Shown here: piece by piece, positions 9,051 through 17,308 of the stretch | Layout: each line of letters begins with the position of its first letter | Position numbering within the stretch: position 1 is the stretch's first letter | Assembly: GCF_001514235.1 (NCBI RefSeq) | Contig: NZ_KQ948927.1 | Location: forward strand, 381,813 to 445,812 | Direction of reading: 5' to 3' | Length of the DNA stretch: 64,000 nucleotides | Origin: Streptomyces caeruleatus | GTDB lineage: Bacteria; Actinomycetota; Actinomycetes; Streptomycetales; Streptomycetaceae | Translations under genes and position numbers: made by a program | Notes under the pieces: generated by a model | Database searches by the model: none | What the model was told of the DNA's origin: nothing | What the model saw: only the letters and a program-made list of their open reading frames with translations

Positions 9051-10258
9051 AGGCTGCCCTCCTCGCGCAGGGCCGCCAGTTCGGCGGGGGTCAGACCCAG
9101 GCCGGTGAGGATCTCGGCGCTGTCCGCGCCGTGCGGGCGGCCGGCCCAGCGGATCGTGCCGGGGGTGGCCGAGAGGCGGAACAGGACGTTCTGCATGCGC
9201 AGCGGGCCCAGCTCGGGGTCGTCGACGGTGGTGAGGGTGCCGAGGGCCGCGTACTGGGGGTCGGTCATCACGTCCCGGACGTCCTGGATCGGGGCCACGG
9301 CCGCCTCCGCCTTCTCGAAGGCCGCGAGGACGTCGGCGCGGGTGTGGCGGGCGATCCAGTCGCCGACCGCTTTGTCGAGGACGTCGGCGTGGCGGGCCCG
9401 GTCGGCGCCGGTCGCGAACCAGGGTTCGTCGATCAGGTCGGGGCGCCCCACCAGGTGCATCACGCGTTCGGCGATCGACTGGGCCGAGGTGGAGACGGCG
9501 ACCCAGGTGCCGTCGGCGGTGCGGTAGGTGTTGCGTGGGGCGTTGTTGGCGGAGCGGTTGCCGGTGCGTTCCTGGACGTAGCCGAGCTGGTCGTACCAGG
9601 TGGGCTGGGGGCCGAGGGCCAGCAGCATCGGCTCGATGAGGGCCATGTCGACGACCTGGCCCTCGCCGGTGCGCTCGCGCGCGGCCAGTGCCGTCATCAC
9701 CGCGTACGCGGTCGCGAGGCCCGCGATGGAGTCGGCCAGGCCGAAGGGCGGCAGGGTCGGGGGTGCGTCCGGTTCGCCGGTGAGCGCGGCGAAGCCGCTC
9801 ATCGCCTCGGCGAGGGTGCCGAAGCCGGGGCGATGGGCGGCGGGGCCGAACTGGCCGAAGCCGGTGACGCGGGTGAGGACCAGACGGGGGTTGACGGCGG
9901 AGAGCTCGGGCCAGCCGAGGTCCCATTTCTCCAGGGTGCCCGGGCGGAAGTTCTCGATGACGACGTCCGCGGTCGCGGCCAGGCGGAGCAGGGTGGCGCG
10001 GCCGCCCGGCCTGGAGAGGTTCAGGGCGATGGTGCGCTTGTTGCGGCCGAGTACCTTCCACCACAGGCCCACCCCGTCCTTCGACGGACCGTGCCCCCGC
10101 GAGGGGTCCGGTTTCTCGGGGTGCTCGACCTTGACGACCTCCGCGCCGAAGTCGCCGAGCATCGTGGCGGCCAGGGGGCCGGCGAACAGGGTGGCGAGGT
10201 CCAGGACGCGCAGGCCGGTCAGCGGGGCGTCGGCGGACCGGGTTCCGGACGCGTTCAT
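9047..10258 (-). CDS. CaiB/BaiF family (class III) CoA-transferase
   Basis: A 403-residue class III CoA-transferase that moves CoA between carboxylic acids. Family features are clear: LRVLDLATLFAGPLAATMLGD near the N-terminus, EVVKVEHP, the NKRTIALNL segment, DVVIENFRPG and the motif PFGLADSIAG whose Asp176 aligns with the catalytic aspartate of formyl-CoA transferase. The ATG at 10258 overlaps the ribokinase stop by 4 bp and the gene overlaps the lyase by 4 bp, so all three are probably translationally coupled. Confidence 0.9.
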   Translation of the reverse strand: MNASGTRSADAPLTGLRVLDLATLFAGPLAATMLGDFGAEVVKVEHPEKPDPSRGHGPSKDGVGLWWKVLGRNKRTIALNLSRPGGRATLLRLAATADVVIENFRPGTLEKWDLGWPELSAVNPRLVLTRVTGFGQFGPAAHRPGFGTLAEAMSGFAALTGEPDAPPTLPPFGLADSIAGLATAYAVMTALAARERTGEGQVVDMALIEPMLLALGPQPTWYDQLGYVQERTGNRSANNAPRNTYRTADGTWVAVSTSAQSIAERVMHLVGRPDLIDEPWFATGADRARHADVLDKAVGDWIARHTRADVLAAFEKAEAAVAPIQDVRDVMTDPQYAALGTLTTVDDPELGPLRMQNVLFRLSATPGTIRWAGRPHGADSAEILTGLGLTPAELAALREEGSL

Positions 10259-11148
10259 GAGGCGTGCCGCTCCTCGATCTCGGGGCGGTACGGCATCGAC
10301 ACCGTGGCGCCCTCCCGCTGCACCGACAGCGCGGCCGCCTCCGCCGCCCAGGCCAGGGCGTCGAGCATGGGCCGTCCTTCGCCGAGCGCCACCGCGAGGG
10401 CGCCGACGAAGGTGTCGCCGGCGCCGGTCGAGTCGACGGCGGTGACCTCCGGGGCGGGCACGGTCACCGGATCGGTGTCCCGGCTGACGTACAGGCTGCC
10501 GGCCGCGCCCAGGGTGACGACGACCGCGGGCACCAGGTCGAGCAGTCCGACGGCGGCCTCCCGGGGGTCGGTGCGGCCGGTGAGGGTGGTCGCCTCGTGC
10601 TCGTTCGGCACCAACAGGTCCACGGCGGCGAAGAGTTCGTCCGGCAGCGGCTGGGCGGGGGACGGCGTGAGAATCGTACGGACGTCGTGGCGGCGGGCCG
10701 CCTGGGCGCCGGCGAGGACCGCCGCGATCGGGATCTCCAGCTGGAGCAGCAGGGTGTCGGCGGAGGCGATGACGCCCTCGTCGCCGGGGCTGAGGTGGTC
10801 GAGGGTGCCGTTCGCGCCGGGGATCACGACGATGGCGTTGCCGCCCTCGTCGTCCACGACGATGTGCGCGGTGCCGGACGGGCCCTCGACGGTGCGCAGG
10901 TCGTCGGTGTCCACGCCGGAGTGCTCCAGGGTGGAGCGCAGGCGGGTGCCGAAGGCGTCGTTGCCGACGGCGCCGATCATCGAGACGTTGCCGCCGGCGC
11001 GGGCGGCGGCGATGGCCTGGTTGGCGCCCTTGCCGCCGGGGACCGTACGGAACTCCCGTCCCGTCACGGTCTCGCCGCGCTGCGGGGCTTTGGCGACATA
11101 GGTGACGAGGTCCATGTTCGTGCTGCCGAGCACGACGATGTCGGTCAT
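10255..11148 (-). CDS. rbsK: Ribokinase (PfkB family)
   Basis: Phosphorylates ribose to ribose 5-phosphate. The 297-residue protein has the ribokinase substrate motif GSTNMD (residues 8-13), VPGGKGANQA (37-46) and the catalytic DSTGAGDTF (239-247). No ribose transporter or lacI regulator is adjacent; instead it is embedded in an operon of ADP-ribosylglycohydrolase genes, so the ribose may come from intracellular ribosylated compounds rather than from import. That link is inferred from context. It overlaps both neighbours by 4 bp. Confidence 0.92.
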   Translation of the reverse strand: MTDIVVLGSTNMDLVTYVAKAPQRGETVTGREFRTVPGGKGANQAIAAARAGGNVSMIGAVGNDAFGTRLRSTLEHSGVDTDDLRTVEGPSGTAHIVVDDEGGNAIVVIPGANGTLDHLSPGDEGVIASADTLLLQLEIPIAAVLAGAQAARRHDVRTILTPSPAQPLPDELFAAVDLLVPNEHEATTLTGRTDPREAAVGLLDLVPAVVVTLGAAGSLYVSRDTDPVTVPAPEVTAVDSTGAGDTFVGALAVALGEGRPMLDALAWAAEAAALSVQREGATVSMPYRPEIEERHAS

Positions 11149-12533
11149 GGGCGAGTGGCCTCCGGGGGCGTGAGCTCATGGGTGAGGTGGGCCAGGGCGT
11201 CGAAGCCGGTGCCGTTGAAGTCGGCGACCGAGCTGGTGAGGCGGTTCTTGAGGGGGGCCGTCCAGTGGTCGGGGAGCGCGGCGGGGGAGCCGGCGAGGAG
11301 GGCGGCGACGCTGCCTGCCGTCGCGCCGTTCGAGTCGGTGTCCCAACCGCCCGACACGGCACGGCAGATGGAGCCCGTGAAGTCGCCGTCGGCGTGGGTG
11401 AGGGCGGCGGCGATCAGGGCGGTGTTGGGGACGGCGTGCACCCAGTGGTGGGTGGGCGCGTGCGTGGCGTGCAGTGTGTCGACGACCGTGTCGAAGTCGG
11501 CGTGGCCGCGGGCCAGTCCGACGGCGTGCTGGACGGCTCGGGCCAGGCGGGAGTTCGGGGGGACCACCGTGAGACCGGTGCGCAGGCAGGCGTGGACGGC
11601 GTCGGGGCCGGTCGCTGTCGCCGCCTGGGCGATGACGGCCGCCGTGAACATCGCCGCGTAGACGCCGTTGGCGGTGTGGGTGAGAGTGGCGTCGCGGTGG
11701 GCCTGTTCGGCCGCGGCGGCCGGGTCGCCGGGGTTGGTCCAGCCGTGGACGTCCGCGCGGATCAGCGCGCCGATCCACTCGCGGAACGGGTTGCGGTGGC
11801 GGGCCGTGTGCGGGGGTTCGATGCCGGTGAGGAGGTTGCGGTAGGCGACGCGTTCGGCGGTGAAGGTGCGGCCGGCCGGCAGTTCGTCGAGCCAGAGGCG
11901 GGCCACGTCCGTGGTGGTGAAGGCCCTGCCGTGGCGCTGGAGCAGGAGGAGGTTGAGAAGGGGGTAGTTGAGGTCGTCGTCCTCGGGCATGCCGTCGATG
12001 TTCTCGGCCAGGGAGGTGGCGGCCGAGCGGCGGTTCCAGGGGTGGGCGGCGAGGAGGTCGGCGGGGACGCCACGGGCGGTGAAGTAGCTGGTCAGGGGCC
12101 AGTTGCCGGTGGATCCGGCCAGGTGGCGGATGGCTTCCAGGGGAAGCTTCTCCACGGGCTTGCCCAGGAGACATCCGACGGCCCGGCCGAGCCAGGCGGC
12201 TTCGTAGCGGGTGGCCTCGGGGGATGCGGTGGCGGCGACGGCAGGACGGGGCGGCCAGTGCGGGCACAGGGACTTGATCGTCTCCAGGTCCGTCGGCTCG
12301 TCGTCCTTCAACCGGCTGGGCAGGTCCGCCAGTTCGTCCAGCAGGTCCTCCGCGAGCGTCCGCAGATACCTCGACGCCGGGTCCGTCGACGCCCCGGCCC
12401 GCAGCGGGGCCTGCGCACCGCCCGCCGCCCGCCATCGCTCCGCGATCCTCGCCGGCTCCCGGCCGTCCAGCGCCGCCTGGCGCAACTCGTGCCCGAGCAG
12501 GTCCTCCGGCTGGACCCAGGTCAGTCGGAGCAT
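11145..12533 (-). CDS. ADP-ribosylglycohydrolase family protein (ARH paralogue 4)
   Basis: A 462-residue protein with an extra N-terminal region of about 100 residues before the ARH fold. The family's first motif is altered (LGRAVGCLLGKPVE, where a Cys replaces the usual GDALG aspartate region), the middle acidic motif is DDDLNY (185-190) and the C-terminal metal motif is GGWDTDSNGATAGSVAALLAG. This looks like the branch with DDDLNY and DTDSN motifs, probably still metal-binding. It overlaps rbsK by 4 bp and ARH paralogue 3 by 13 bp. Substrate unknown: ADP-ribosylated protein, ADP-ribose or another N-riboside. Confidence 0.85.
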   Translation of the reverse strand: MLRLTWVQPEDLLGHELRQAALDGREPARIAERWRAAGGAQAPLRAGASTDPASRYLRTLAEDLLDELADLPSRLKDDEPTDLETIKSLCPHWPPRPAVAATASPEATRYEAAWLGRAVGCLLGKPVEKLPLEAIRHLAGSTGNWPLTSYFTARGVPADLLAAHPWNRRSAATSLAENIDGMPEDDDLNYPLLNLLLLQRHGRAFTTTDVARLWLDELPAGRTFTAERVAYRNLLTGIEPPHTARHRNPFREWIGALIRADVHGWTNPGDPAAAAEQAHRDATLTHTANGVYAAMFTAAVIAQAATATGPDAVHACLRTGLTVVPPNSRLARAVQHAVGLARGHADFDTVVDTLHATHAPTHHWVHAVPNTALIAAALTHADGDFTGSICRAVSGGWDTDSNGATAGSVAALLAGSPAALPDHWTAPLKNRLTSSVADFNGTGFDALAHLTHELTPPEATRP

Positions 12534-13708
12534 GGTCGGCCCTCCAGCGCGCCGAACGCCGCCTCGTGGGCCCGGCGGCGGTCCACGTCCCGGGCGTGGA
12601 TCTCCCTCGCGACCTCGGTCAGCGTGCGGGGCGGCTCCCACAGGTCGAGGCGGCTGGCCTCCGCGACCGCCTTCGACCAGTCCTCGGGGACCGGCGAGCC
12701 CAGCGCGCCGGCCACGGCGCCGGCCATCGTCGCGATCGAGTCGCAGTCACGGCCGTAGTTCACCGCGCCCAGGACCGCGTGGCGGAAGTCGCCGTTCGCG
12801 ACCACCAACATGCCCAGGGCGACGGGGAGTTCCTCGATGGCGTGCAGACGGGAGGGGCGGCGGGCGCCGAGGGACGGCTGCCGGTAGTCGGGGCCCACCG
12901 TGTCGTACGGGGTGACGGCCGCCCGGAGCGGGGCGAGGGCCGATTCGAAGTCCGTGTACCGGGCCGCCGTGTCGCAGACCGTCTCGATCGCCGCCCGCGT
13001 CCCGTCCTTCGCCAGGGACAGACACGCCGCGACGACCGAGTCCGGTGTCGCCCCGGGTGCGCACGCCGCCGCCACCGCCGCCGCGAGGACACCCGCCGCC
13101 TCACGGCCGTACGACGACTGGTGCGCGCCCGCGATGTCCAGGGCCTCGGCGTACGCGGCCCTCGGGTCGGCCGCGTTGACCAGGCCGACCGGGGCCATGT
13201 ACATCGCGGCACCGCAGTTGACGATGTTGCCGACGCCGGCCTCGCGCGGGTCCACATGGCCGTAGTGGAGGCGGGTGACCAGCCATTTCTCCGCGAGGAA
13301 GACACGGTGCAGGGGGAGGGCCTCCGCCTCCAGCTCCGGGATCCAGCGCGGGTTGGTCATCAGGTCCGGGACCAGGTGGTCGGCGAGGGCGTACGCGTCG
13401 AGGTGGTCGCGGACCGTGGCGTACGCCCGTACCAGCGCGTGGGTCAGCAAGGTGTCGTCGGTGACGTGCCCGTCGCCCTTGTGGTACGGCGCGATGGGGC
13501 GGGCCGTGCGCCAGGCGTCGCCGTTCCAGGGGCCGACGATGCCGTGGACGCGGCCGCCGTGGCGCTGGAGGATCTGGTCGGGGGAGTAGCCCTCCACCGG
13601 CCCGCCGAGGGCGTCGCCGACCGCCGCGCCGACCAGGGCGCCGGTGATCCGCTCATCGAGACGCGGGCCACTGCTTTCATCTGCTTTGGGCGTCATGCCC
13701 CGAATCAT
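12521..13708 (-). CDS. ADP-ribosylglycohydrolase family protein (ARH paralogue 3)
   Basis: A 395-residue DraG/ARH-fold hydrolase that would cleave ADP-ribose or ribosyl bonds with two divalent metals. Motifs appear intact: ITGALVGAAVGDALGGPVEGY, HVTDDTLLTHAL (Thr-Asp-Asp-Thr at 83-86) and NYGRDCDSIATMAGAVAGALG near the C-terminus. The ATG at 13708 was preferred over 13696 because it overlaps the stop of the preceding gene by 4 bp, the pattern used throughout this operon. Confidence 0.9.
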   Translation of the reverse strand: MIRGMTPKADESSGPRLDERITGALVGAAVGDALGGPVEGYSPDQILQRHGGRVHGIVGPWNGDAWRTARPIAPYHKGDGHVTDDTLLTHALVRAYATVRDHLDAYALADHLVPDLMTNPRWIPELEAEALPLHRVFLAEKWLVTRLHYGHVDPREAGVGNIVNCGAAMYMAPVGLVNAADPRAAYAEALDIAGAHQSSYGREAAGVLAAAVAAACAPGATPDSVVAACLSLAKDGTRAAIETVCDTAARYTDFESALAPLRAAVTPYDTVGPDYRQPSLGARRPSRLHAIEELPVALGMLVVANGDFRHAVLGAVNYGRDCDSIATMAGAVAGALGSPVPEDWSKAVAEASRLDLWEPPRTLTEVAREIHARDVDRRRAHEAAFGALEGRPCSD

Positions 13709-15231
13709 CCTCCTGGTCGGGCCGGTTGCGTGGCTTCCAGGAGTCCGGCGAGTTCCACCAGGTCGGTGCCGGTGAGCCGGGGGAGTACGCAGCCGGAGAG
13801 GGTGCGGCACGCCTCGCGCCAGGTCGCCGGGATCGACGTACCGCCGCCGAGCGCGCCGGTCAGCGCCCCCGCCAGGGCCGGTGCCGAGTCGGCCACCCGG
13901 CTGAGGCACGCCGCCGCGGGGACCGCCTCGGCGATACGGCCGTCCGCGGCGACCGTGAGGGCCAGGGCGACCGGGACGGTCTCGGCGGCGGCGATGCCGT
14001 AGCTGTAGACGTGGTCGACGATCTGGTGTTCCAGGAGGGGGATCAGGGCGAAGGCGCTGTCGGCGGAGTGTGCGAGGTGCAGTGCGTGGCGGGCGTTGCG
14101 GCCGATCTCCGTCTCCTCGGGGAGTTCGGCGAGGGCCGCGGCCACGCAGGGTTTCGTCGCCGCGCCGGTCAGGGCGAGTGCCACGGCCGCCGCCATCGCC
14201 CGCGCGCCGTGGACGCCGTCGCCGTCCTGGGTGTAGCGGGCGTCGAACTCGGCGAGCTCGGCGGCGCGGTGGGGGTCGCCGGGGTGGGCGACGGCGAGGA
14301 CGCAGGCCCTGACGCAGGCCGCGTCGTCGAAGTAGTGCGGGTTGTCGTGTCCGGTGGCGGGCGGGCGCAGACCGGTGGCGAGGTTGCCGAGGCCGGCGCG
14401 GACGGAGATGCGGGCGCGGAGGGGGAGGATGGCCGACTCGACCTCGGGGGCGCGGTCCGCTGCGGCGGCGATCTCGTCGGCCAGGGCGCTCCAGGTGAGG
14501 TCGATTGCGGCTCTTGTGCGGCGTTCACGGCTGAGGTCGCCGAGGGTGGTGTCGTCGCCGGCGCGGAGTACGGCTTCCGCGGCGAAGACTGCCCATTCGG
14601 CGTCGTCGGAGGGGCCGAGGCGGAGGGGTTCGGGGGGCTGGTTGAGGGCGATGGGGACGGGGAGGGTGGTGGTGGCGTTGTGTTCGGCGAAGGTGTCGAG
14701 TTCGCGGGTGAGGCGGCGGGTCCAGTCGGGCATGCGGGCGGCTCTGTGGCGGGCGGCTGGCCAGCCGGCCGCGTCGCCTGCGGCTAGGCCGAGCAGGAGG
14801 CCCAGGATGCGTTGCCGGGGCTCGGTCTCGGTTTCGGCCTCGGCTTCGCCTTCGGCCCTTTGTTTCCCACCCGCACCGCCCGTGCGGCATTCGTCGTCGG
14901 GTGCGGGTGGCCCCAGTGGGGCCTGCTCGCCGTCGGCGGCCGCGGGTTGGTTGGGCGGTGCGAGTGTCGTGGCGTGGGCAGTCGTGGGTTGGTTGGGCGG
15001 CGTGAGTGTCATGCCGTGGGCAGCCGTCGGTTCGTTCGGCGGCGTGCGAGTCGTGCGGTTGGCGGTCGTCGGTTCGTTCGGCGGGGTGAGGGTCGTGCTG
15101 TTGGTGGTCGTGGGTTCGTTCGGCGGTGTCGGAGTCGTGTCGTCGGTGGTCGTGGGTTCGGGCGGCGGGGGCTCGGCTTCGGGGGCGGTTGTCGTGGAGG
15201 TGCCCTCGTCCCAAGGGCTTGGTGGCCTCAT
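13705..15231 (-). CDS. ARH-fold protein with Thr/Pro repeat linker and degenerate active site (ARH paralogue 2)
   Basis: A 508-residue protein. Residues 1 to about 165 are a low-complexity Thr/Pro/Asn linker containing six 14-residue units of the type TTANRTTRTPPNEP. Then comes an ARH-like domain: ILGLLLGLAAGDAAGWP, GPSDDAEWAVFAAEAV and a C-terminal RVADSAPALAGALTGALGGG. Compared with the paralogues, the TDDT motif has become SDDA and the first Asp of the C-terminal DxDT/S motif is missing, so catalysis is doubtful; it may be a regulatory or scaffolding pseudo-enzyme. The ATG at 15231 overlaps the upstream stop by 4 bp. Confidence 0.8.
   Translation of the reverse strand: MRPPSPWDEGTSTTTAPEAEPPPPEPTTTDDTTPTPPNEPTTTNSTTLTPPNEPTTANRTTRTPPNEPTAAHGMTLTPPNQPTTAHATTLAPPNQPAAADGEQAPLGPPAPDDECRTGGAGGKQRAEGEAEAETETEPRQRILGLLLGLAAGDAAGWPAARHRAARMPDWTRRLTRELDTFAEHNATTTLPVPIALNQPPEPLRLGPSDDAEWAVFAAEAVLRAGDDTTLGDLSRERRTRAAIDLTWSALADEIAAAADRAPEVESAILPLRARISVRAGLGNLATGLRPPATGHDNPHYFDDAACVRACVLAVAHPGDPHRAAELAEFDARYTQDGDGVHGARAMAAAVALALTGAATKPCVAAALAELPEETEIGRNARHALHLAHSADSAFALIPLLEHQIVDHVYSYGIAAAETVPVALALTVAADGRIAEAVPAAACLSRVADSAPALAGALTGALGGGTSIPATWREACRTLSGCVLPRLTGTDLVELAGLLEATQPARPGG
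14945..15168 (-). repeat. 42-bp in-frame tandem repeats encoding the Thr/Pro linker of ARH paralogue 2
   Basis: A GGTT(C/G)GTT(C/G)GGCGG-like core starts at 14945, 14987, 15029, 15071, 15113 and (diverged) 15155 on the plus strand, an exact 42-bp period. Each unit encodes 14 residues ending in PPNEP or PPNQP, so gain or loss of units keeps the frame. Confidence 0.9.
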
Positions 15232-16295
15232 CGTGGGGTCCCCGTGCGCGGCGTCGGGGCCTCGATCGCGGGGAGGCCTTCGGTCACCCACTTCCTGTCC
15301 TCGCCCGGCACCAGGAGCTCCGCCACGTCCAGTACGTGGTGGCCGGCCATCGACGGCAGGCAGCTGCCGCGTGCCGGGCCGATCGCCGTCGCCCACTCCG
15401 TGGGAATCGCCGGCGCGCCCTGTGTCGCGCCGGCCAGCGCGCCCGCCACGGCTGCCGTCGTGTCCGCGTCGCGGCCCATGTTCACGGCCGTGAGGACCGC
15501 CTGGACGAAGTCGCCGTCCGCCGCCGCGTACGCCCCGAAGGCCAGGGCGACCGCCTCGGGGGCCAGGTCGGTCCAGGGGTAGCCGCCGATGACGACCGCG
15601 GAGCGGACCGCGCGTTCGCCTCGGTGGGCCACCGCCACCGCCCGGCGCAGCGAGCGGGCCGTCCAGGAGTCGTCCGGGACCACCGCGAGGGCCGAGGCGA
15701 CCACGGCGATCGTCGGAGCCCCCGCCATCGCCGCCGCCACGCCCGCCGCCACCGCCTGGCCGCCGTAGATGCCCTCGCCGTCGTGGCTCACCGAGCCGTC
15801 GATCGCCACCAGGCGGGCCGCCTCCGCCGGGCGGCCCGCGGCGAAGACGCCGAAGGGCGCCGCCCGCATGGCCAGGCCGTCGCTCCAGGCGTGGCGGTGC
15901 TGGGCGGAGATGGGGGCCGCGAGGCCTCGGCGGAGGTTCTCCAGCGTGCCGCGTTCGCTGAAGCCGGCGCCCCGGAAGGGGCCCTCCGCCCGGTCCGCGA
16001 TCCACTCGTGCCAGGCCGCCTCCACATGGGCCGGGGTGAGGGCCGAGCCGTGGCGGGCGAGGAGGAGGCCGGAGAAGATCGCGTACTCGGTGTCGTCCGT
16101 ACCGGAGGGGTTGTCGGTGACGAACCCCGTGATGCGGCCCCAGCGGGCGCGGATCTCGGAGGGCTTCATGTTCTCGGCGGGGGCGCCCAGCGCGTCGCCG
16201 ACCGCCAGGCCCAGCAGTGCGCCGCGCGCCCGTTCGCGGAGTTCGGCGGCGTCCCCCGGCGCCGGGACCGAGGGGATGCAGGCGATGGATGGCAT
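15228..16295 (-). CDS. ADP-ribosylglycohydrolase family protein (ARH paralogue 1)
   Basis: First gene of the seven-gene operon: 355 residues with a complete ARH/DraG motif set, GALLGLAVGDALGAPAE (residues 25-41), SGTDDTEYAIF with the metal-binding Thr-Asp-Asp-Thr at 66-69, and NMGRDADTTAAVAGALAGA with Asp276-Ala-Asp-Thr279. It should be an active metal-dependent ADP-ribosyl or riboside hydrolase in the cytoplasm. The ATG at 16295 is preceded by a GGAGGAG-type ribosome-binding site. The operon promoter should lie in the roughly 160 bp upstream, shared divergently with the metal-transporter gene. Confidence 0.92.
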   Translation of the reverse strand: MPSIACIPSVPAPGDAAELRERARGALLGLAVGDALGAPAENMKPSEIRARWGRITGFVTDNPSGTDDTEYAIFSGLLLARHGSALTPAHVEAAWHEWIADRAEGPFRGAGFSERGTLENLRRGLAAPISAQHRHAWSDGLAMRAAPFGVFAAGRPAEAARLVAIDGSVSHDGEGIYGGQAVAAGVAAAMAGAPTIAVVASALAVVPDDSWTARSLRRAVAVAHRGERAVRSAVVIGGYPWTDLAPEAVALAFGAYAAADGDFVQAVLTAVNMGRDADTTAAVAGALAGATQGAPAIPTEWATAIGPARGSCLPSMAGHHVLDVAELLVPGEDRKWVTEGLPAIEAPTPRTGTPR

Positions 16296-16454
16296 GCGCG
16301 GCCTCTCCTCCGGGGGCTCCGCCCAGGGCGCGGAGACCTTTGTGGATATGTCCCACCGTCGGCGGTTGACCTGAGCCTTGAAGGCCTCAGAGTCACCCGG
16401 TCGACATTTGTGCAGCCCACTACACGAATGAGCGTTCTAAGGGAAAACCGCAGG

Positions 16455-16473
16455 TTAGCCCAGCCTTTCCTTG
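16455..16473 (-). promoter_or_regulatory. Iron-box-like site 1 (DmdR1/IdeR) upstream of the VIT gene
   Basis: On the minus strand CAAGGAAAGGCTGGGCTAA matches 12 of 19 positions of the IdeR/DtxR-type consensus TTAGGTTAGGCTAACCTAA. It lies 94-112 bp upstream of the VIT/CCC1 start. Binding is inferred. Confidence 0.4.
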
Positions 16474-16530
16474 CTGGCGGGCGGGAAATTCCGGACGTAG
16501 ATTTGGTGTTGTCGAAGAATAGAACTCGTC

Positions 16531-16549
16531 TAAAGACAGCCTTACCTAG
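16531..16549 (-). promoter_or_regulatory. Iron-box-like site 2 (DmdR1/IdeR) upstream of the VIT gene
   Basis: On the minus strand CTAGGTAAGGCTGTCTTTA matches 13 of 19 consensus positions. It is exactly 76 bp from site 1 and shares the AAGGCTG core. The plus-strand direct repeat around both sites (from 16461 and 16537) is 14/18 identical. It lies 18 bp before the VIT ATG. Confidence 0.5.
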
Positions 16550-16566
16550 CTCCCTGGGGGACCCTC

Positions 16567-17298
16567 ATGGCCATCATCGAGACCGAGGCCGCGCTGCACG
16601 AGGCGCACCGCGACAACCACACGCACCGCGACGTGAACGGCGGCTGGCTGCGTCCCGCCGTGTTCGGGGCGATGGACGGCCTGGTCTCCAACCTCGCTCT
16701 GATGACCGGTGTCGCGGGCGGGGCGGCCGGTCAGCAGACCGTCGTGCTGAGCGGGCTCGCGGGACTCGCCGCCGGCGCCTTCTCCATGGCCGCCGGTGAG
16801 TACACCTCGGTCGCCTCGCAGCGCGAGCTCGTCGAGGCCGAGCTGGACGTCGAGCGGCGGGAGCTGAGGAAGCACCCGAAGGACGAGGAAGCCGAGCTCG
16901 CGGCGCTCTATGAGGCCCGGGGCGTCGAGCCGCGGCTCGCCAAGGCCGTCGCCGAGCAGCTCTCCCGTGATCCCGAGGTGGCCCTGGAGATACACGCCCG
17001 CGAGGAGCTCGGCATCGACCCCGGCGATCTGCCCTCGCCGCTGGTCGCGGCCGTCTCGTCGTTCGGGTCCTTCGCGCTGGGTGCCCTGCTGCCCGTACTG
17101 CCGTATCTGCTCGGTGCGACCTCGCTGTGGCCGGCCGTGCTGCTCGCGCTCGTCGGGCTTTTCCTGTGCGGGGCGGTCGTGGCCAAGGTGACGGCGCGGA
17201 CCTGGTGGTACAGCGGGCTGCGGCAGCTCGCGCTCGGTGGGGCCGCGGCCGGTGTGACGTACGCCCTGGGCAGTTGGTTCGGAACGGCCGTAGGATAG
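16567..17298 (+). CDS. VIT1/CCC1 family iron/manganese transporter
   Basis: A 243-residue VIT-family membrane protein that moves Fe2+ or Mn2+ out of the cytosol. It shows WLRPAVFGAMDGLVSNLALMTGVAGG in the first helix region, LSGLAGLAAGAFSMAAGEYTSV in the second, a cytosolic acidic metal-binding segment (about residues 85-150, rich in Glu, e.g. VEAELDVERRELRKHPKDEEAE cut by helices), and three C-terminal helices with SFGSFALGALLPVLPYLL. The ATG at 16567 has GGGGGACC upstream. Two iron-box-like sites lie before it, consistent with control by iron. Confidence 0.9.
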   Translation: MAIIETEAALHEAHRDNHTHRDVNGGWLRPAVFGAMDGLVSNLALMTGVAGGAAGQQTVVLSGLAGLAAGAFSMAAGEYTSVASQRELVEAELDVERRELRKHPKDEEAELAALYEARGVEPRLAKAVAEQLSRDPEVALEIHAREELGIDPGDLPSPLVAAVSSFGSFALGALLPVLPYLLGATSLWPAVLLALVGLFLCGAVVAKVTARTWWYSGLRQLALGGAAAGVTYALGSWFGTAVG

Positions 17299-17308
17299 CT
17301 CGGCTGGA

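Noticed and set aside
11178..12758. 526-residue plus-strand frame over the ARH genes
   Set aside because: Shadow of the minus-strand ARH genes, which carry clear family motifs and overlapping starts.
14945..15168. CRISPR-like periodic repeat
   Set aside because: The 42-bp periodicity is an in-frame coding repeat; there are no unique spacers.
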